From positions 62,001 to 126,000 of the forward strand of contig JAKSJN010000003.1 of NCBI GenBank assembly GCA_024402135.1: a stretch of 64,000 bases of DNA. The letters are read 5' to 3'. Source of the stretch: Bacteroidales bacterium (GTDB lineage Bacteria > Bacteroidota > Bacteroidia > Bacteroidales > UBA932). The position numbers and the translations under genes are program-made. The notes under the pieces were generated by a model. The model was given only the letters and a program-made list of their open reading frames with translations, did not search any database and was not told the DNA's origin. Below are positions 1 to 9,569 of the stretch, one piece after another (position 1 is the stretch's first letter; each line of letters begins with the position of its first letter).

Positions 1-1003
1 CGATCTCGAACTGGGTAGGAGTCTGGTACGCAGCACCTAGTCTGAGTCCTTTGAACGGAAGCCAGATAATACCGAACTTTGCGTAGATTCCGGTAGCGGA
101 CGCCCTGTAGGAGTAATCCTTCCTTGCTTCGCTGAGGAATACCGTGCCCATGTCGTCATAGTCAAAGGAGAATTCCTCCTTATTGACAGGGTTCTCGCGA
201 TATCCTTCATCAAGAGCATACTCGAATGTTGGCATACCCAGGTTGACTCCAAGGAACAGGCGGTCGTCGAAATTCATTCCGAAGTTCATAACGATATCCT
301 GCTTTGTACCGGCAGTTCTTCTGCCGTAACCCTGCTCGAGGATTCCCGGAACCTTGAAGTCAAGCGAACCGTCAGGCAATCCGGTGACGATCTCGGTTAC
401 GCCGACATAGTCATCTGTACCGCTGACCTTGCTGATAAGGCCGGACTGGTAAGCGACAGAATAGTCCCATGGAGCTGAGCTGCTGAAAGAGTTAAGCATG
501 TCCGGAGTATAGCCCCATGCGTCATAAGCGTACGTCTGGAACATCGAGGAGTTGCCATTCTCTCCCCAAGATGACATATTACTGTTATAATTGCGTGTGG
601 TGTTTGAGATGAAACCGAACGCCATCGATTTCAAGCCGTGCTTGCGATAGGTATCCCAGACAAAGTTGAAACCGATGTTCGGCATGGTGAACTTGGTCCT
701 GGACGCTTCCACCGCACCGTAATGGTCAGTATATACATCAGGCGAGTATGACGATGTCATCGCGCTCATCGAGATGGACGGCGTGATCGTGAACTGTGAA
801 AAGTTTGAGACTGCCGATCCTGCAGGATTGATGCCGATTGAGCCAAGGTCTCCACCAAGGGCGGTCATGGCATTGCCAAGCGCCATGGAGCGTGCTGTTC
901 CTTCGTAGTGATTCTCACTGAAAGTGAGAGCATCATCCATATTCTGTGCATTGGCGCAGATGGCGGCCGAAACAAGCAGCGCCGATATGATTGTTTTCTT
1001 CAT
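1..1003 (-). CDS. FadL/OmpP1-type outer membrane barrel protein (partial, 3' end beyond window)
   Basis: The minus-strand frame opens at the ATG at 1003 and runs off the left edge without a stop (about 334 codons seen). It begins with a signal peptide (MKKTIISALLVSAAICANAQ), followed by a stretch containing GTARSMALGNAMTALGGDLG and SIGINPAG. That is the N-terminal signature of the Bacteroidota OmpP1/FadL/TodX-like barrels, often annotated as hemin receptor or transport protein. The rest is rich in aromatic, alternating beta-strand segments. These proteins are outer-membrane channels for hydrophobic or other small substrates; the actual substrate cannot be told. The gene lies downstream of the lipoprotein at 1047-2342 on the same strand, with a 43-bp gap, so co-transcription is possible. 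Confidence 0.8.
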   Translation of the reverse strand, partial: MKKTIISALLVSAAICANAQNMDDALTFSENHYEGTARSMALGNAMTALGGDLGSIGINPAGSAVSNFSQFTITPSISMSAMTSSYSPDVYTDHYGAVEASRTKFTMPNIGFNFVWDTYRKHGLKSMAFGFISNTTRNYNSNMSSWGENGNSSMFQTYAYDAWGYTPDMLNSFSSSAPWDYSVAYQSGLISKVSGTDDYVGVTEIVTGLPDGSLDFKVPGILEQGYGRRTAGTKQDIVMNFGMNFDDRLFLGVNLGMPTFEYALDEGYRENPVNKEEFSFDYDDMGTVFLSEARKDYSYRASATGIYAKFGIIWLPFKGLRLGAAYQTPTQFEI

Positions 1004-1046
1004 GATTTCTCTATTTATGTTTAAGTCCGGTTATACTGACGAAGTT

Positions 1047-2342
1047 CTATCTGCGGCCTGCACTGCTGCCACCGCTGCTGCGGCTGGCTCCGCCACCCGA
1101 GTTGCCGCCTCCGGAGTATCCTCCTCCGCTGCTGCTGCGGCTGGCACCGCCAGAATAGCCGCCGCCAGAAGAAGACCTGTTCATGCTTGAACTGTTGCTG
1201 TTGTTATACCATGCGTTATTGTTGCTGCGGCTACTTGCGCTCGAGTTACGTGATGAAGCACCTGATGATACACCGGCATTTCCGTTGGCAGGTGCGGATG
1301 AACTTCTTCTATAGCTGTTTGACGAGCTTGATGCTGCGCTGGTACGGGCTGCAGAGCTTCTTGAGACTGCACTGCCGGTCTCTGCCGAAGACGTGCCGCG
1401 GCTTGCAACGGATGCGCGGGTTGCAGCTGACGCTGACTGGCGGCTTACCGATGCTGACTGACGGGTCGCTGAGGCTGATGAGCGGGTTGCGGCACCGGCC
1501 GAGCTGCGGGTTGAAGCTGAAGAGCGGGATACTGAACCGGCCGAGGTCCTTGCAGCCGCGCCGGCAGAAGCGCGGGTAGAGACGCCCGAGCGGGTTGTGC
1601 CAGGAGAGCGGCGGCTTGCACCGCCTGAAACTGTGCCGTTAGCTATGTTTCTCTCACGTGAGCCCCATGAATGGCCGGCACCCATACCGTGAGATCCATG
1701 GCCTCCGTGGATGTGTCCAGGATGGTAATAGTGGTCGTAATACCAGTCATAGTAGAATGGATCATAGCCCCAGTATGGACCACCGTACCAGAATGGATCG
1801 TAGCCCCATCCATACCAGCCGGAGTAATATGGTCTGCCATAATACCATGGGTCATAGAACCCGCCATAACGGTACCAAGGGTCCCAATAGAACGTGCTGT
1901 GGTATCCATAATAATATGGGTTCCATGGATGGTACCATGTATCGTAGAACCATGGATCATAACGGAATCCATAGTAATGATAGTACGGAGAGTAATACGG
2001 CGACATGTACGGGCTGTAGCCGAAATCCCAGCTGTCGAAGATTGACACGGTCGCAAGATCGTCCTTGCGGTCGAACTTGATCTGGGCTATCTTGTTTTCA
2101 GGGATGATGAGCGTATCGGCCTGTCCGCGCTTTATGTAGATTTTTGAATCCTTGGTTCTGGCAACCAGGTCATCGTCCTCGTCAGACGACACGAGATCTG
2201 CAGTGGGAGTGTTGGCGGCACCATAGACGCCGTCCTGGAACTGCTGACGGGATGGCTTCGAGTCGGAAGCCATGTTTACCGTAACACTGCATGAACTCAG
2301 AGTGAGCAATGCTGCTGCGATAATTGTAAAGTACGTTTTCAT
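1047..2342 (-). CDS. Lipoprotein with Tyr/Trp/Pro-rich block and Ser/Arg/Ala low-complexity tail, function unknown
   Basis: 431 aa. It starts with a lipoprotein signal peptide (MKTYFTIIAAALLTLSSCS; lipid-acceptor Cys about residue 18). A soluble segment to about residue 105 follows, with the motif IYIKRGQADTLIIPENKIAQI. Residues about 107-215 are dominated by Tyr, Trp, Pro, Gly and Asp in recurring WYDPWYYG-like units, then comes a His/Gly patch. From about residue 240 to the end the protein is almost only Ser, Arg, Ala, Thr, Gly and Asn, ending in SGGG/SRSS repeats. Long open frames on both strands here follow from this skewed composition and are not extra genes. I do not recognise the family; the aromatic block suggests surface adhesion or carbohydrate contact, but that is a guess. 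Confidence 0.75.
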   Translation of the reverse strand: MKTYFTIIAAALLTLSSCSVTVNMASDSKPSRQQFQDGVYGAANTPTADLVSSDEDDDLVARTKDSKIYIKRGQADTLIIPENKIAQIKFDRKDDLATVSIFDSWDFGYSPYMSPYYSPYYHYYGFRYDPWFYDTWYHPWNPYYYGYHSTFYWDPWYRYGGFYDPWYYGRPYYSGWYGWGYDPFWYGGPYWGYDPFYYDWYYDHYYHPGHIHGGHGSHGMGAGHSWGSRERNIANGTVSGGASRRSPGTTRSGVSTRASAGAAARTSAGSVSRSSASTRSSAGAATRSSASATRQSASVSRQSASAATRASVASRGTSSAETGSAVSRSSAARTSAASSSSNSYRRSSSAPANGNAGVSSGASSRNSSASSRSNNNAWYNNSNSSSMNRSSSGGGYSGGASRSSSGGGYSGGGNSGGGASRSSGGSSAGRR

Positions 2343-2370
2343 AGTCGGTTCCTAAATATTTTAAAATTCT

Positions 2371-2415
2371 TATATTTGCAAATCTTATTGCAATTTCCGT
2401 ACCCTGTAAAGGGTA
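2371..2415 (+). promoter_or_regulatory. Probable promoter and hairpin leader of the proS operon
   Basis: A perfect TAnnTTTG -7 box (TATATTTG, 2371-2378) lies about 85 bp before proS. The transcribed leader would hold a small hairpin, TACCC (2400-2404) with GGGTA (2411-2415). There is no clear TTTG -33 box at the right distance. No T-box anti-terminator features were seen. Confidence 0.4.
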
Positions 2416-2462
2416 GTCAATGCAATATTAGCTAAAAATCGTCAATAAACAAGTACAATATT

Positions 2463-3941
2463 ATGGCAAAGGAAGTAACCAGCAGATTTGAGAATTATTC
2501 ACAGTGGTATAATGACCTGGTCGTAAAGGCCGACCTCGCCGAGCAGTCTCCTGTAAGAGGCTGCATGGTAATCAAGCCTTACGGATATGCAATCTGGGAG
2601 AAGATGCATGACGTACTGGACAAGATGTTCAAGGAGACCGGCCATGTGAACGCATACTTCCCTCTCTTCATTCCAAAGTCATTCTTCAGCCGCGAGGCAG
2701 AGCATGTCGCAGGATTCGCGAAGGAGTGCGCTGTCGTTACCCATCACAGGCTCATGAATGATCCGGACGGCAACGGAGTCGTTGTCGACCCTGAGGCAAA
2801 GCTCGAGGAAGAACTCGTCGTACGTCCTACCTCCGAAACCATCATCTGGAGCACATACAAAAACTGGATCACATCCTGGCGTGACCTCCCTATCCTTTGC
2901 AACCAGTGGGCCAACGTCGTACGCTGGGAAATGCGTACCCGTCTTTTCCTCCGTACCGCGGAGTTCCTCTGGCAGGAAGGCCATACCGCTCATGCCACCG
3001 CAGCCGAGGCGATGAAGGAGACCGAGACCATGGTGAACGTTTATGCAAAGTTTGCACGCGAGACAATGGCGCTTCCTGTCATTATCGGTCACAAGAGTCC
3101 TAACGAGCGTTTTGCCGGAGCTCTCGACACCATGACAATCGAGGCAATGATGCAGGATGGAAAGGCACTCCAGGCTGGTACCTCACACTTCCTCGGCCAG
3201 AACTTCGCAAAGTCATTCGACGTAATGTATACCAACAAGGAAGGCAAGCAGGAGTATGTGTGGGCAACCTCATGGGGTGTTTCTACCAGACTCATGGGCG
3301 CGCTCATCATGGCGCATGGTGACGACAACGGTCTTGTGCTTCCTCCAGCACTCGCACCTATCCAGATCGTAATGGTTCCTATCTTCAAGACCGAAGAGGA
3401 GCATCAGGCCATCCTTGACCGCATGTATGAGATCAAGAAGAACCTCGAGGCAATGGGCCACAGCGTGAAGGTCGACGACCGCGACACTCTCCGTCCAGGA
3501 TTCAAGTTCGCAGAGTGGGAGCTCAAGGGCGTCCCTGTACGTATCGCAATGGGTGGCCGCGATCTCGCCAACGGCACCTGCGAGGTTGCACGCCGTGACA
3601 CCCTCACCAAGGAGACCATGCCTGTCGAAGGCGTTGCCGAGAAGATTCACGGGCTTCTTGATGACATCCAGACAAACATTTACAACAAGGCTCTCAAGTT
3701 CCGTGACGAGCACGTACAGAAGTGCGACAACTGGGAAGAGTTCAAGGAGAAGATCAAGGAAGGCGGATTCCTTCTCTGCCACTGGGACGGTACCGCCGAG
3801 ACCGAGCAGAAGATCAAGGACGAGACCAAGGCTACCATCCGCTGTATCCCTGCAGACAGTTTCGTATGCGAGGAGGAAGGCGTAGATATCTACTCAGGCA
3901 AGCCATCAAAGGGTCGCGTCGTATTCGCAATCTCTTACTAG
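2463..3941 (+). CDS. proS: Prolyl-tRNA synthetase, archaeal/eukaryotic type
   Basis: 492 aa. It charges tRNA-Pro with proline in the cytoplasm. The N-terminal class II catalytic core shows motif 2 ([20 protein letters not shown]) and the proline-site sequence around [19 protein letters not shown]. The anticodon-binding domain follows (about residues 285-390). The C-terminal domain carries Cys residues ([25 protein letters not shown]) and ends in ISY; a terminal Tyr is typical of the archaeal-type ProRS. There is no editing (INS) domain, as expected for this type and length, and this type is usual in Bacteroidota. It is first in an operon with the DUF3078 gene (9-bp gap), tilS and a nuclease. 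Confidence 0.97.
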   Translation: MAKEVTSRFENYSQWYNDLVVKADLAEQSPVRGCMVIKPYGYAIWEKMHDVLDKMFKETGHVNAYFPLFIPKSFFSREAEHVAGFAKECAVVTHHRLMNDPDGNGVVVDPEAKLEEELVVRPTSETIIWSTYKNWITSWRDLPILCNQWANVVRWEMRTRLFLRTAEFLWQEGHTAHATAAEAMKETETMVNVYAKFARETMALPVIIGHKSPNERFAGALDTMTIEAMMQDGKALQAGTSHFLGQNFAKSFDVMYTNKEGKQEYVWATSWGVSTRLMGALIMAHGDDNGLVLPPALAPIQIVMVPIFKTEEEHQAILDRMYEIKKNLEAMGHSVKVDDRDTLRPGFKFAEWELKGVPVRIAMGGRDLANGTCEVARRDTLTKETMPVEGVAEKIHGLLDDIQTNIYNKALKFRDEHVQKCDNWEEFKEKIKEGGFLLCHWDGTAETEQKIKDETKATIRCIPADSFVCEEEGVDIYSGKPSKGRVVFAISY

Positions 3942-3950
3942 ACTATAGCT

Positions 3951-4931
3951 ATGAAGAAGTGTTTCATCGTATTGGCAGCATTTCTCATGACTGCCGGATC
4001 CAGCATTTTTGCACAGAATGCTGCACAGAACGCCGCAAATGCCATCGCCGAGGCAAAGCCAGACGAGAAAAAGGCGAAGGAAAGCCTCTGGAAGGACGAT
4101 GCGGTAGCGTCTGTAGGTTTCACCAACACCCAGCTTACCAACTGGGCTGCCGGTGGTTACAACACCTTGACCCTCCTTGCATCGCTTGATGGCAATGCAA
4201 ACTATGCGGACGGTCCTATGTACTGGAACAACCATCTCCAGCTCGACTACGGCTTCATCCGTTCTGCCGACAAGCCTGTCACCCAGAAGAACAACGACCG
4301 TATCTACTTCGAGAGCAAGTGGGGTTACAAGGCCACAGAGAAACTCAACTATACTGCGAAGTACAACTTCCGTTCACAGTTCTCCAACAACTACGACTAC
4401 AAAAACCCGACAGTTACCGATCCATCAAGAAAGGACTGGCTCGACAGCCGTGTTCTCAAGTCCGGATTCCTTGCACCTGCATACACCGACATCGGATTCG
4501 GTATCGACTGGGTGCCTAGCAAGTGGCTGGTTGTCAACTTCGCTCCTGTTACCGGTGGTTTCACCATCGTAAGGGATGAGCTCCTCAGGGCTCAGTACAA
4601 GATGCCTCTCGCAGAGGACGGTGTGACCTACAAGCCTGCAAAGTTCGAGTTCGGTGCCAAGCTCACTACCGATATGAAGTTCACCATCAACGAGGTCTTC
4701 AACTACAAGACCCAGCTGGTTCTCTTCTCGAACTACCTCGACAATCCACAGAACCTCCGCGTGAACTGGGACAACCAGATCGACTGGCAGATTGCCAAGC
4801 ACTTCGCTGTCACTTTCAAGACATATCTCATCTACGACGAGAATATCCTGATCGAGGGTGTTCCAAAGACTCAGTTCAAGGAGTACCTCATGATCAACTA
4901 CACCTACAAGTTCAAGCCTTTCCATCGTTAA
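3951..4931 (+). CDS. DUF3078 family exported protein
   Basis: 326 aa. A signal peptide (MKKCFIVLAAFLMTAGSSIFAQ) is followed by an Ala/Lys-rich linker and then the DUF3078 pattern: W(K)DDAVASVGFTNTQLTNW, AAGGYNTL, and alternating beta-strand segments ending in YLMINYTYKFKPF. The last residues look like a barrel strand, so an outer-membrane location is likely. The function of this Bacteroidota family is not known. It sits 9 bp after proS, and its stop overlaps the tilS start (TAATG), so it is translated from the same message. Confidence 0.88.
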   Translation: MKKCFIVLAAFLMTAGSSIFAQNAAQNAANAIAEAKPDEKKAKESLWKDDAVASVGFTNTQLTNWAAGGYNTLTLLASLDGNANYADGPMYWNNHLQLDYGFIRSADKPVTQKNNDRIYFESKWGYKATEKLNYTAKYNFRSQFSNNYDYKNPTVTDPSRKDWLDSRVLKSGFLAPAYTDIGFGIDWVPSKWLVVNFAPVTGGFTIVRDELLRAQYKMPLAEDGVTYKPAKFEFGAKLTTDMKFTINEVFNYKTQLVLFSNYLDNPQNLRVNWDNQIDWQIAKHFAVTFKTYLIYDENILIEGVPKTQFKEYLMINYTYKFKPFHR

Positions 4932-6292
4932 TGCCACTACAGGCCCGGTTCAACGACGAGATTCGGAAAAGGTTCTCCAGGGGAACACGCCTGCTTGCCG
5001 CAGTCAGCGGAGGCGCAGATTCCATCTGCCTGGCCGAACTGCTTGACGGTTGCGGAGACATTGATTTCAGTCTTGTCCATTGCAATTTTCATCTGCGCGG
5101 CGAAGAAAGCGACGCAGACGAGGCATATGTACGCGAATGGGCTGTAAAACATGGAAAAGAACTCTTTGTAGAGAACTTTGATACAAATACTTACGCCGAA
5201 AAGAACGGCGTCAGCATAGAAATGGCGGCACGCGAACTGCGTTACCGCCTTTTCGGCGAATTATGCGGCATGAATGGCTTCGATGCAGTGGTGACTGCCC
5301 ACAACGCCAACGACAATGCAGAGACTCTGGTGCTGAACCTTTTGCGGGGAACCGGACTGCGTGGACTCGCAGGAATGGAGCCGCTGTCTCCCCTGCCCTA
5401 TGGCGAGGAAGGCATGCTGCTGGCGCGACCAATGCTGACGTTTTCCAGAAGCGAGATCGAAGCCTGTCTTACGATAAGGCACGTCGGCTGGCGAAACGAC
5501 AGCACAAACAAGGATGTCAGCTATAAGCGAAACCGCATAAGAAACAGGATCTTTCCCGAATTCGAGGCAATGAATCCCTCGTACATCCAGACTCTCAACG
5601 AGGACATGCGCCACTTCGCCCAGGCAAGGGACATCCTCGAATCCTGGTATGGCGGTATCAAAGATGAATTCATTGCACAGAACGACGGTCATGCCGCCAT
5701 CGACCTTTCAGCCATTACGGCTCATGAGAACTGGAGATATCTTCTATACCGGGCCTTGGACAGCTACGGATTCGGTCAGGACTGCTGCGACAGGATCTCC
5801 GGGATGATAGAGAATGGAGACATAAAGTCCGGAAAGAAATTCGGATCTCCGTCCTTTGACGGCATCATAGACAGCAAATATCTGATAATCAAGCCTAAAG
5901 AAGAAGCTGAAGCCATATCCATCCGGATTGAAGGAGAAGGTACATACAAGATCGGAAACCTGCAGGCAAGCATCATTCTTGGCAATGAAGTACCAGAAAA
6001 GCTGTCGATGGACAACGGAATAATCTGTGACGCCTCCAAACTGTCCTTCCCGTTCATTCTGCGTGGCTGGAAGGAGGGCGACTGGATGTCACCGTTGGGT
6101 ATGAATGGCCGCAGAAAAAAACTGTCCGACCTGCTGAAGGACGATGGTGTCGGCGTCAGTCAGAGGTCCGCGACCATTTGTGTAGCAGATGGCAGCCACG
6201 TCCTTGCAATTCCTTCGATACGCAGGATCGATGATTCCATAAGGATAGATGACGAAACAACAAGAATATTGAAGATCACCATAACGAAATGA
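4931..6292 (+). CDS. tilS: tRNA(Ile)-lysidine synthetase
   Basis: 453 aa. It converts C34 of the CAU-anticodon tRNA-Ile to lysidine using ATP and lysine, so that the tRNA reads AUA. The N-terminal PP-loop ATP pyrophosphatase motif SGGADS is at about residues 26-31. It is followed by VHCNFHLRGEESDADE and TAHNANDNAETLVLNLLRGTG, which are characteristic of TilS. The C-terminal substrate-binding domain contains RGWKEGDWMSPLGMNGRRKKLSDLL. Length fits the full-size enzyme. The start overlaps the previous stop by one base (TAATG), and the stop overlaps the next start (ATGA). Confidence 0.96.
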   Translation: MPLQARFNDEIRKRFSRGTRLLAAVSGGADSICLAELLDGCGDIDFSLVHCNFHLRGEESDADEAYVREWAVKHGKELFVENFDTNTYAEKNGVSIEMAARELRYRLFGELCGMNGFDAVVTAHNANDNAETLVLNLLRGTGLRGLAGMEPLSPLPYGEEGMLLARPMLTFSRSEIEACLTIRHVGWRNDSTNKDVSYKRNRIRNRIFPEFEAMNPSYIQTLNEDMRHFAQARDILESWYGGIKDEFIAQNDGHAAIDLSAITAHENWRYLLYRALDSYGFGQDCCDRISGMIENGDIKSGKKFGSPSFDGIIDSKYLIIKPKEEAEAISIRIEGEGTYKIGNLQASIILGNEVPEKLSMDNGIICDASKLSFPFILRGWKEGDWMSPLGMNGRRKKLSDLLKDDGVGVSQRSATICVADGSHVLAIPSIRRIDDSIRIDDETTRILKITITK

Positions 6293-7044
6293 AGAAGATT
6301 CTTTTCCTGATACCGCTTCTTGCTGCGTGTACGTTCCAGATTCCTGTCGACGAGACACTGCTGGAACTTCCTGCTTTTGACAAGGATGCAGTCATAATCG
6401 AGCACAAGGGATTTACCCTTTCATATGATGAAGACAACCACATACCGAATTGGGTTGCATATGAACTGACCGATGACGAGACCCGAGGCAATGAAGAGCG
6501 CGGTGACCGCATGTTCAGCATGGACCCCGAGCTAGGACGCAACCAGGCTATGCGCGAGGACTATTCAGGCTCAGGATGGACAAGAGGCCACCTTGCCCCT
6601 GCCGCTGATTTCAGATGGGACAGCGAGGCGATGGACGAGACCTTCTATCTGACCAACATCTGCCCGCAAAGCGAGAAGCTGAATGCCGGCGACTGGGAGT
6701 TCCTGGAGCGCAAGGTAAGAGACTGGGCTCGTAACTACGGCAAGGTATGGGTCGTTGCCGGTCCTGTCATCGGCAGAAATATTTACGGTACCATCGGCAA
6801 GCACACAGATGTTACGGTACCCGATGCATTCTTCAAGGCTGTCATGGCATATGACGGCATGAAGTACATATCCATAGCATTCGTCATGGGCAACGACGAC
6901 GAACGCTATTATCTCCGCGACTGCGCTATGAGCGTGGATGAGCTGGAGAAGCTGACCGGATATGACTTCTTCGCATCGATGGATGACGATGTCGAGGGGG
7001 CCGCCGAGAGCAGCTGGGAAGGAAGTCCGTGGGGAATCCGCTGA
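6289..7044 (+). CDS. DNA/RNA non-specific endonuclease, lipoprotein
   Basis: 251 aa. A short lipoprotein signal peptide (MKKILFLIPLLAACTF, LAAC lipobox) is followed by the beta-beta-alpha metal nuclease core. The motif TRGHLAPAADF corresponds to the DRGH active-site segment with its catalytic His. TNICPQ and the Asn further on provide the metal site. It would cut DNA and RNA without sequence specificity at the cell envelope, perhaps for nutrient scavenging. It is translationally coupled to tilS by a 4-bp overlap (ATGA). The first residue of the DRGH motif is Thr here, a small departure. Confidence 0.9.
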   Translation: MKKILFLIPLLAACTFQIPVDETLLELPAFDKDAVIIEHKGFTLSYDEDNHIPNWVAYELTDDETRGNEERGDRMFSMDPELGRNQAMREDYSGSGWTRGHLAPAADFRWDSEAMDETFYLTNICPQSEKLNAGDWEFLERKVRDWARNYGKVWVVAGPVIGRNIYGTIGKHTDVTVPDAFFKAVMAYDGMKYISIAFVMGNDDERYYLRDCAMSVDELEKLTGYDFFASMDDDVEGAAESSWEGSPWGIR

Positions 7045-7110
7045 TTTTTCCTTTTTTTGTTAACAATCACCTGAATCATACGTCTATTATCTGAATAAAC
7101 AAAAGAAAAC

Positions 7111-7800
7111 ATGAAGAAGATACTTATCGCAGCACTTGCAGCACTTTCACTCGCTGCCACTCTCGACGCCAAAGACACAAGGAAGAAGGATGGACTCGGT
7201 CTTGACATACACTTCCTTACCAGCACAGAATACGGCAAGTCTCCACTTGTAGGCATAAGCTACCCTGACGCACTCGGTGAGCAGACCCAGTTCATGGAGA
7301 CCTGGACAAAGAATACACATCATTTCGGTGTCGAACTGCTCCGTTTCAATTTTCCAGCAGGCGATTATGCCCAGCTGTTCACCGGTATCCGCATGGATCG
7401 TTACGAGTATTTCTTCAGGAACAGATATACCTTCGCATACAGTGGCGGTAATGTATTCCCTGTCGATCTCACACAGGAGACTTATCCACACTACAAGAGT
7501 TCGGAACTCAGAACCACATACTGGAGCGTTCCCCTCGGTTTCAACCTTAAACTCAACAAGAAATGGAGTGCAGAGGCATATGCCTTCGCAGGACTTCTCG
7601 GCAAGTCAGTCAACATCGTAAGAAGTCCAAAGGACAAGACCTATAATCCAGGAGGTCTCAACGACTTCCAGTACGGTATCGGAGCATCTATCATGCGCAG
7701 ACATCTCGGCGTTTCCGTCAAGTACATTCCTTCATCTGTCTTCAAGGAGGGTGTAGGTCCAGATACAAATACCCTCAGCTTCGGAATCATTCTCCACTGA
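7111..7800 (+). CDS. Putative outer membrane beta-barrel protein, unknown function
   Basis: 229 aa with a signal peptide (MKKILIAALAALSLAATLDAK). The mature part alternates polar and aromatic residues over many short strands (for example YAQLFTGIRMDRYEYFFRN, STYWSVPLGFNLKLN) and ends in LSFGIILH, consistent with a small barrel of the porin-like Omp_b-brl type. No specific family is recognised. It is the first gene of a three-gene run with a cysteine peptidase and an NlpC/P60 protein; its stop overlaps the next start (TGATG). Confidence 0.7.
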   Translation: MKKILIAALAALSLAATLDAKDTRKKDGLGLDIHFLTSTEYGKSPLVGISYPDALGEQTQFMETWTKNTHHFGVELLRFNFPAGDYAQLFTGIRMDRYEYFFRNRYTFAYSGGNVFPVDLTQETYPHYKSSELRTTYWSVPLGFNLKLNKKWSAEAYAFAGLLGKSVNIVRSPKDKTYNPGGLNDFQYGIGASIMRRHLGVSVKYIPSSVFKEGVGPDTNTLSFGIILH

Positions 7801-8969
7801 TGAAAAGACTCATACTGACCGCCGCACTTCTTTGCGGCTTCGGAGCCTCCTGTGCCTTCGCCCAGGAGGATTTCCGTTTCAATACCATAATATCTCATCC
7901 TGTCACATCAATCAAAAACCAGAACCAGACCGGTACATGCTGGTGTTTCTCGACGATCAGTTTTCTGGAGAGCGAACTGATGAGGATGGGCAAAGGTGAG
8001 CATGACCTCTGCGAGATGTTTGTAGTCGGCAAGACCATGCTCGACCGCGCCAGGACAGTAGTCGACAGCAATGGCAAGGAGGTTTTTTACCAGGGCGGCA
8101 GCCACTATGATGTCATGTACTGTCTCAAGAACTATGGTCTTTGTCCACAGTCGGCCATGCCTGAGCCGGGCAGCCTGTATGGCGAAACCCTCCCGGTCCA
8201 CAATGAGCTGGACGCCCTTGCAGCCGCTTACGTCAAAGCCAGGGCATCAATGCCCTCTGATAGCAACGATAATTGGATCAATGGCCTCAAGGGCATATAT
8301 GAGGCATATATAGGCGAGATGCCCGAGCGTTTCACGATCAAGGGCATCGAGCACACTCCTATGAGCTATGCAAAGTCTCTCGGACTGAACGCCGACGACT
8401 ATGTGTCCCTTACCTCGTACACTCACCATCCTTTCTACGAGAAGTTCGCACTGGAGGTTTCCGACAACTGGCGCCGCGACCTTAGCTGGAACCTGCCGCT
8501 GGAGGATCTTCTCCGAGTATTTGACAATGCCATCGACAATGGATATACAATTGCATGGTCGGCGGATGTCTCCGAGCCGGGAAAGACGGACAAGGGATTG
8601 ATGATCTGCCCTGACAAGAAGGCTCTCAAAGAGGCTGACGGTCCCGGCAAGGTATCGCTGGCGACCATCTATGACATAAGCGGCCGGGACTTCAAGTACC
8701 CTGTCAACGAGATAAAGATTGACCAGAAGATCCGCCAGAAGGGCTTCGACAAGGGGGAAACCACAGACGACCACGCCATGCATATCTTCGGCAAGGCGAA
8801 AGATCAGGGCGGAAAGGATTACTTCATGGTAAAGAACTCCTGGGGCACCGGAATCGGACGCCAAGGCATCTGGTACGCCAGCCGTGCATATATTGCATAC
8901 AAGACCATGAACATCGTGGTCCACAAAGACGCCATTCCTGCTGACATACGTGCGAAACTGGGAATCTAG
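7800..8969 (+). CDS. Exported C1-family cysteine peptidase (bleomycin hydrolase/PepC type)
   Basis: 389 aa with signal peptide (MKRLILTAALLCGFGASCAFAQ). Papain-fold active site: NQNQTGTCWCFST with the catalytic Cys at about residue 47, DDHAMHIFG with His at about 325, and VKNSWGTG with Asn at about 346. The order and the long insert between Cys and His fit the aminopeptidase C/bleomycin hydrolase branch, which is normally cytoplasmic; the signal peptide indicates a periplasmic or secreted form, which is common in Bacteroidota. It is translationally coupled to the barrel gene upstream and directly abuts the NlpC/P60 gene downstream. Confidence 0.92.
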   Translation: MKRLILTAALLCGFGASCAFAQEDFRFNTIISHPVTSIKNQNQTGTCWCFSTISFLESELMRMGKGEHDLCEMFVVGKTMLDRARTVVDSNGKEVFYQGGSHYDVMYCLKNYGLCPQSAMPEPGSLYGETLPVHNELDALAAAYVKARASMPSDSNDNWINGLKGIYEAYIGEMPERFTIKGIEHTPMSYAKSLGLNADDYVSLTSYTHHPFYEKFALEVSDNWRRDLSWNLPLEDLLRVFDNAIDNGYTIAWSADVSEPGKTDKGLMICPDKKALKEADGPGKVSLATIYDISGRDFKYPVNEIKIDQKIRQKGFDKGETTDDHAMHIFGKAKDQGGKDYFMVKNSWGTGIGRQGIWYASRAYIAYKTMNIVVHKDAIPADIRAKLGI

Positions 8970-9569
8970 ATGAGATTGAGACGCTTCTTCATATCTGTGC
9001 TTATGGCATTTCTTGCTGCGGAGATGATATCCTTCGCAGCGGTTCCGTCGTATGCCGAGGCACCTGAGGATCCGAAAAAGGTCAACGTTACCGAACTGCT
9101 GGATTTTGCCAGACAATATATCGGCACGAAATATCGCTCAGCCGGAAAGAAGCCTGGTGGTTTCGACTGTTCCGGATTCACATCCTATGTATTCGGGGAG
9201 TTCGGAATAAAGCTGAATTCATCATCAGCATCACAGTACACACAGGGCACAGAGGTTGAGCGCAGCCAGATCAGGACTGGAGATCTTGTATTCTTTACAG
9301 GCCGCAATGCAGCGTCAAAGAAAGTCGGGCACGTCGGCATCATCACCGAGGTCCAGGACGACGGCGAGACATTCCGGTTCATTCACGCGGCCGTGGCCAA
9401 GGGTGTGACGATCGACCGATTCCCTGATGACTATTACTACGTCAAGAGACTCATGGGCTTCCGACGTCCTGACGGACTGGGCAGCCCGCGCGAGGTACTG
9501 GATCTTCCGACGCTCGATTTCAGACAGGTATGGAGGAGCAAGGAATCAAGTCCCGCGCGCCATCTATGA
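8970..9569 (+). CDS. NlpC/P60 family peptidoglycan endopeptidase
   Basis: 199 aa. An N-terminal signal or anchor (MRLRRFFISVLMAFLAAEMISFA) precedes one NlpC/P60 domain. The catalytic triad is visible: Cys67 in GGFDCSGF, His121 in VGHVGIITE and His139 in FIHAAV. Such enzymes cut peptide stems of peptidoglycan (gamma-D-Glu to diamino acid bond) in the periplasm. The start ATG follows the upstream stop codon with no gap. The last 6 bp overlap the convergent gene on the minus strand. Confidence 0.92.
   Translation: MRLRRFFISVLMAFLAAEMISFAAVPSYAEAPEDPKKVNVTELLDFARQYIGTKYRSAGKKPGGFDCSGFTSYVFGEFGIKLNSSSASQYTQGTEVERSQIRTGDLVFFTGRNAASKKVGHVGIITEVQDDGETFRFIHAAVAKGVTIDRFPDDYYYVKRLMGFRRPDGLGSPREVLDLPTLDFRQVWRSKESSPARHL

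Noticed and set aside
1187-2080. Several open frames of 120-140 codons on both strands over the low-complexity lipoprotein
   Set aside because: They result from the skewed codon composition of the repeats and consist of implausible Met/His/Thr/Arg-rich sequence.
8247-9116. A 289-codon minus-strand open frame opposite the C1 peptidase
   Set aside because: Antisense shadow of a gene with a complete catalytic triad.
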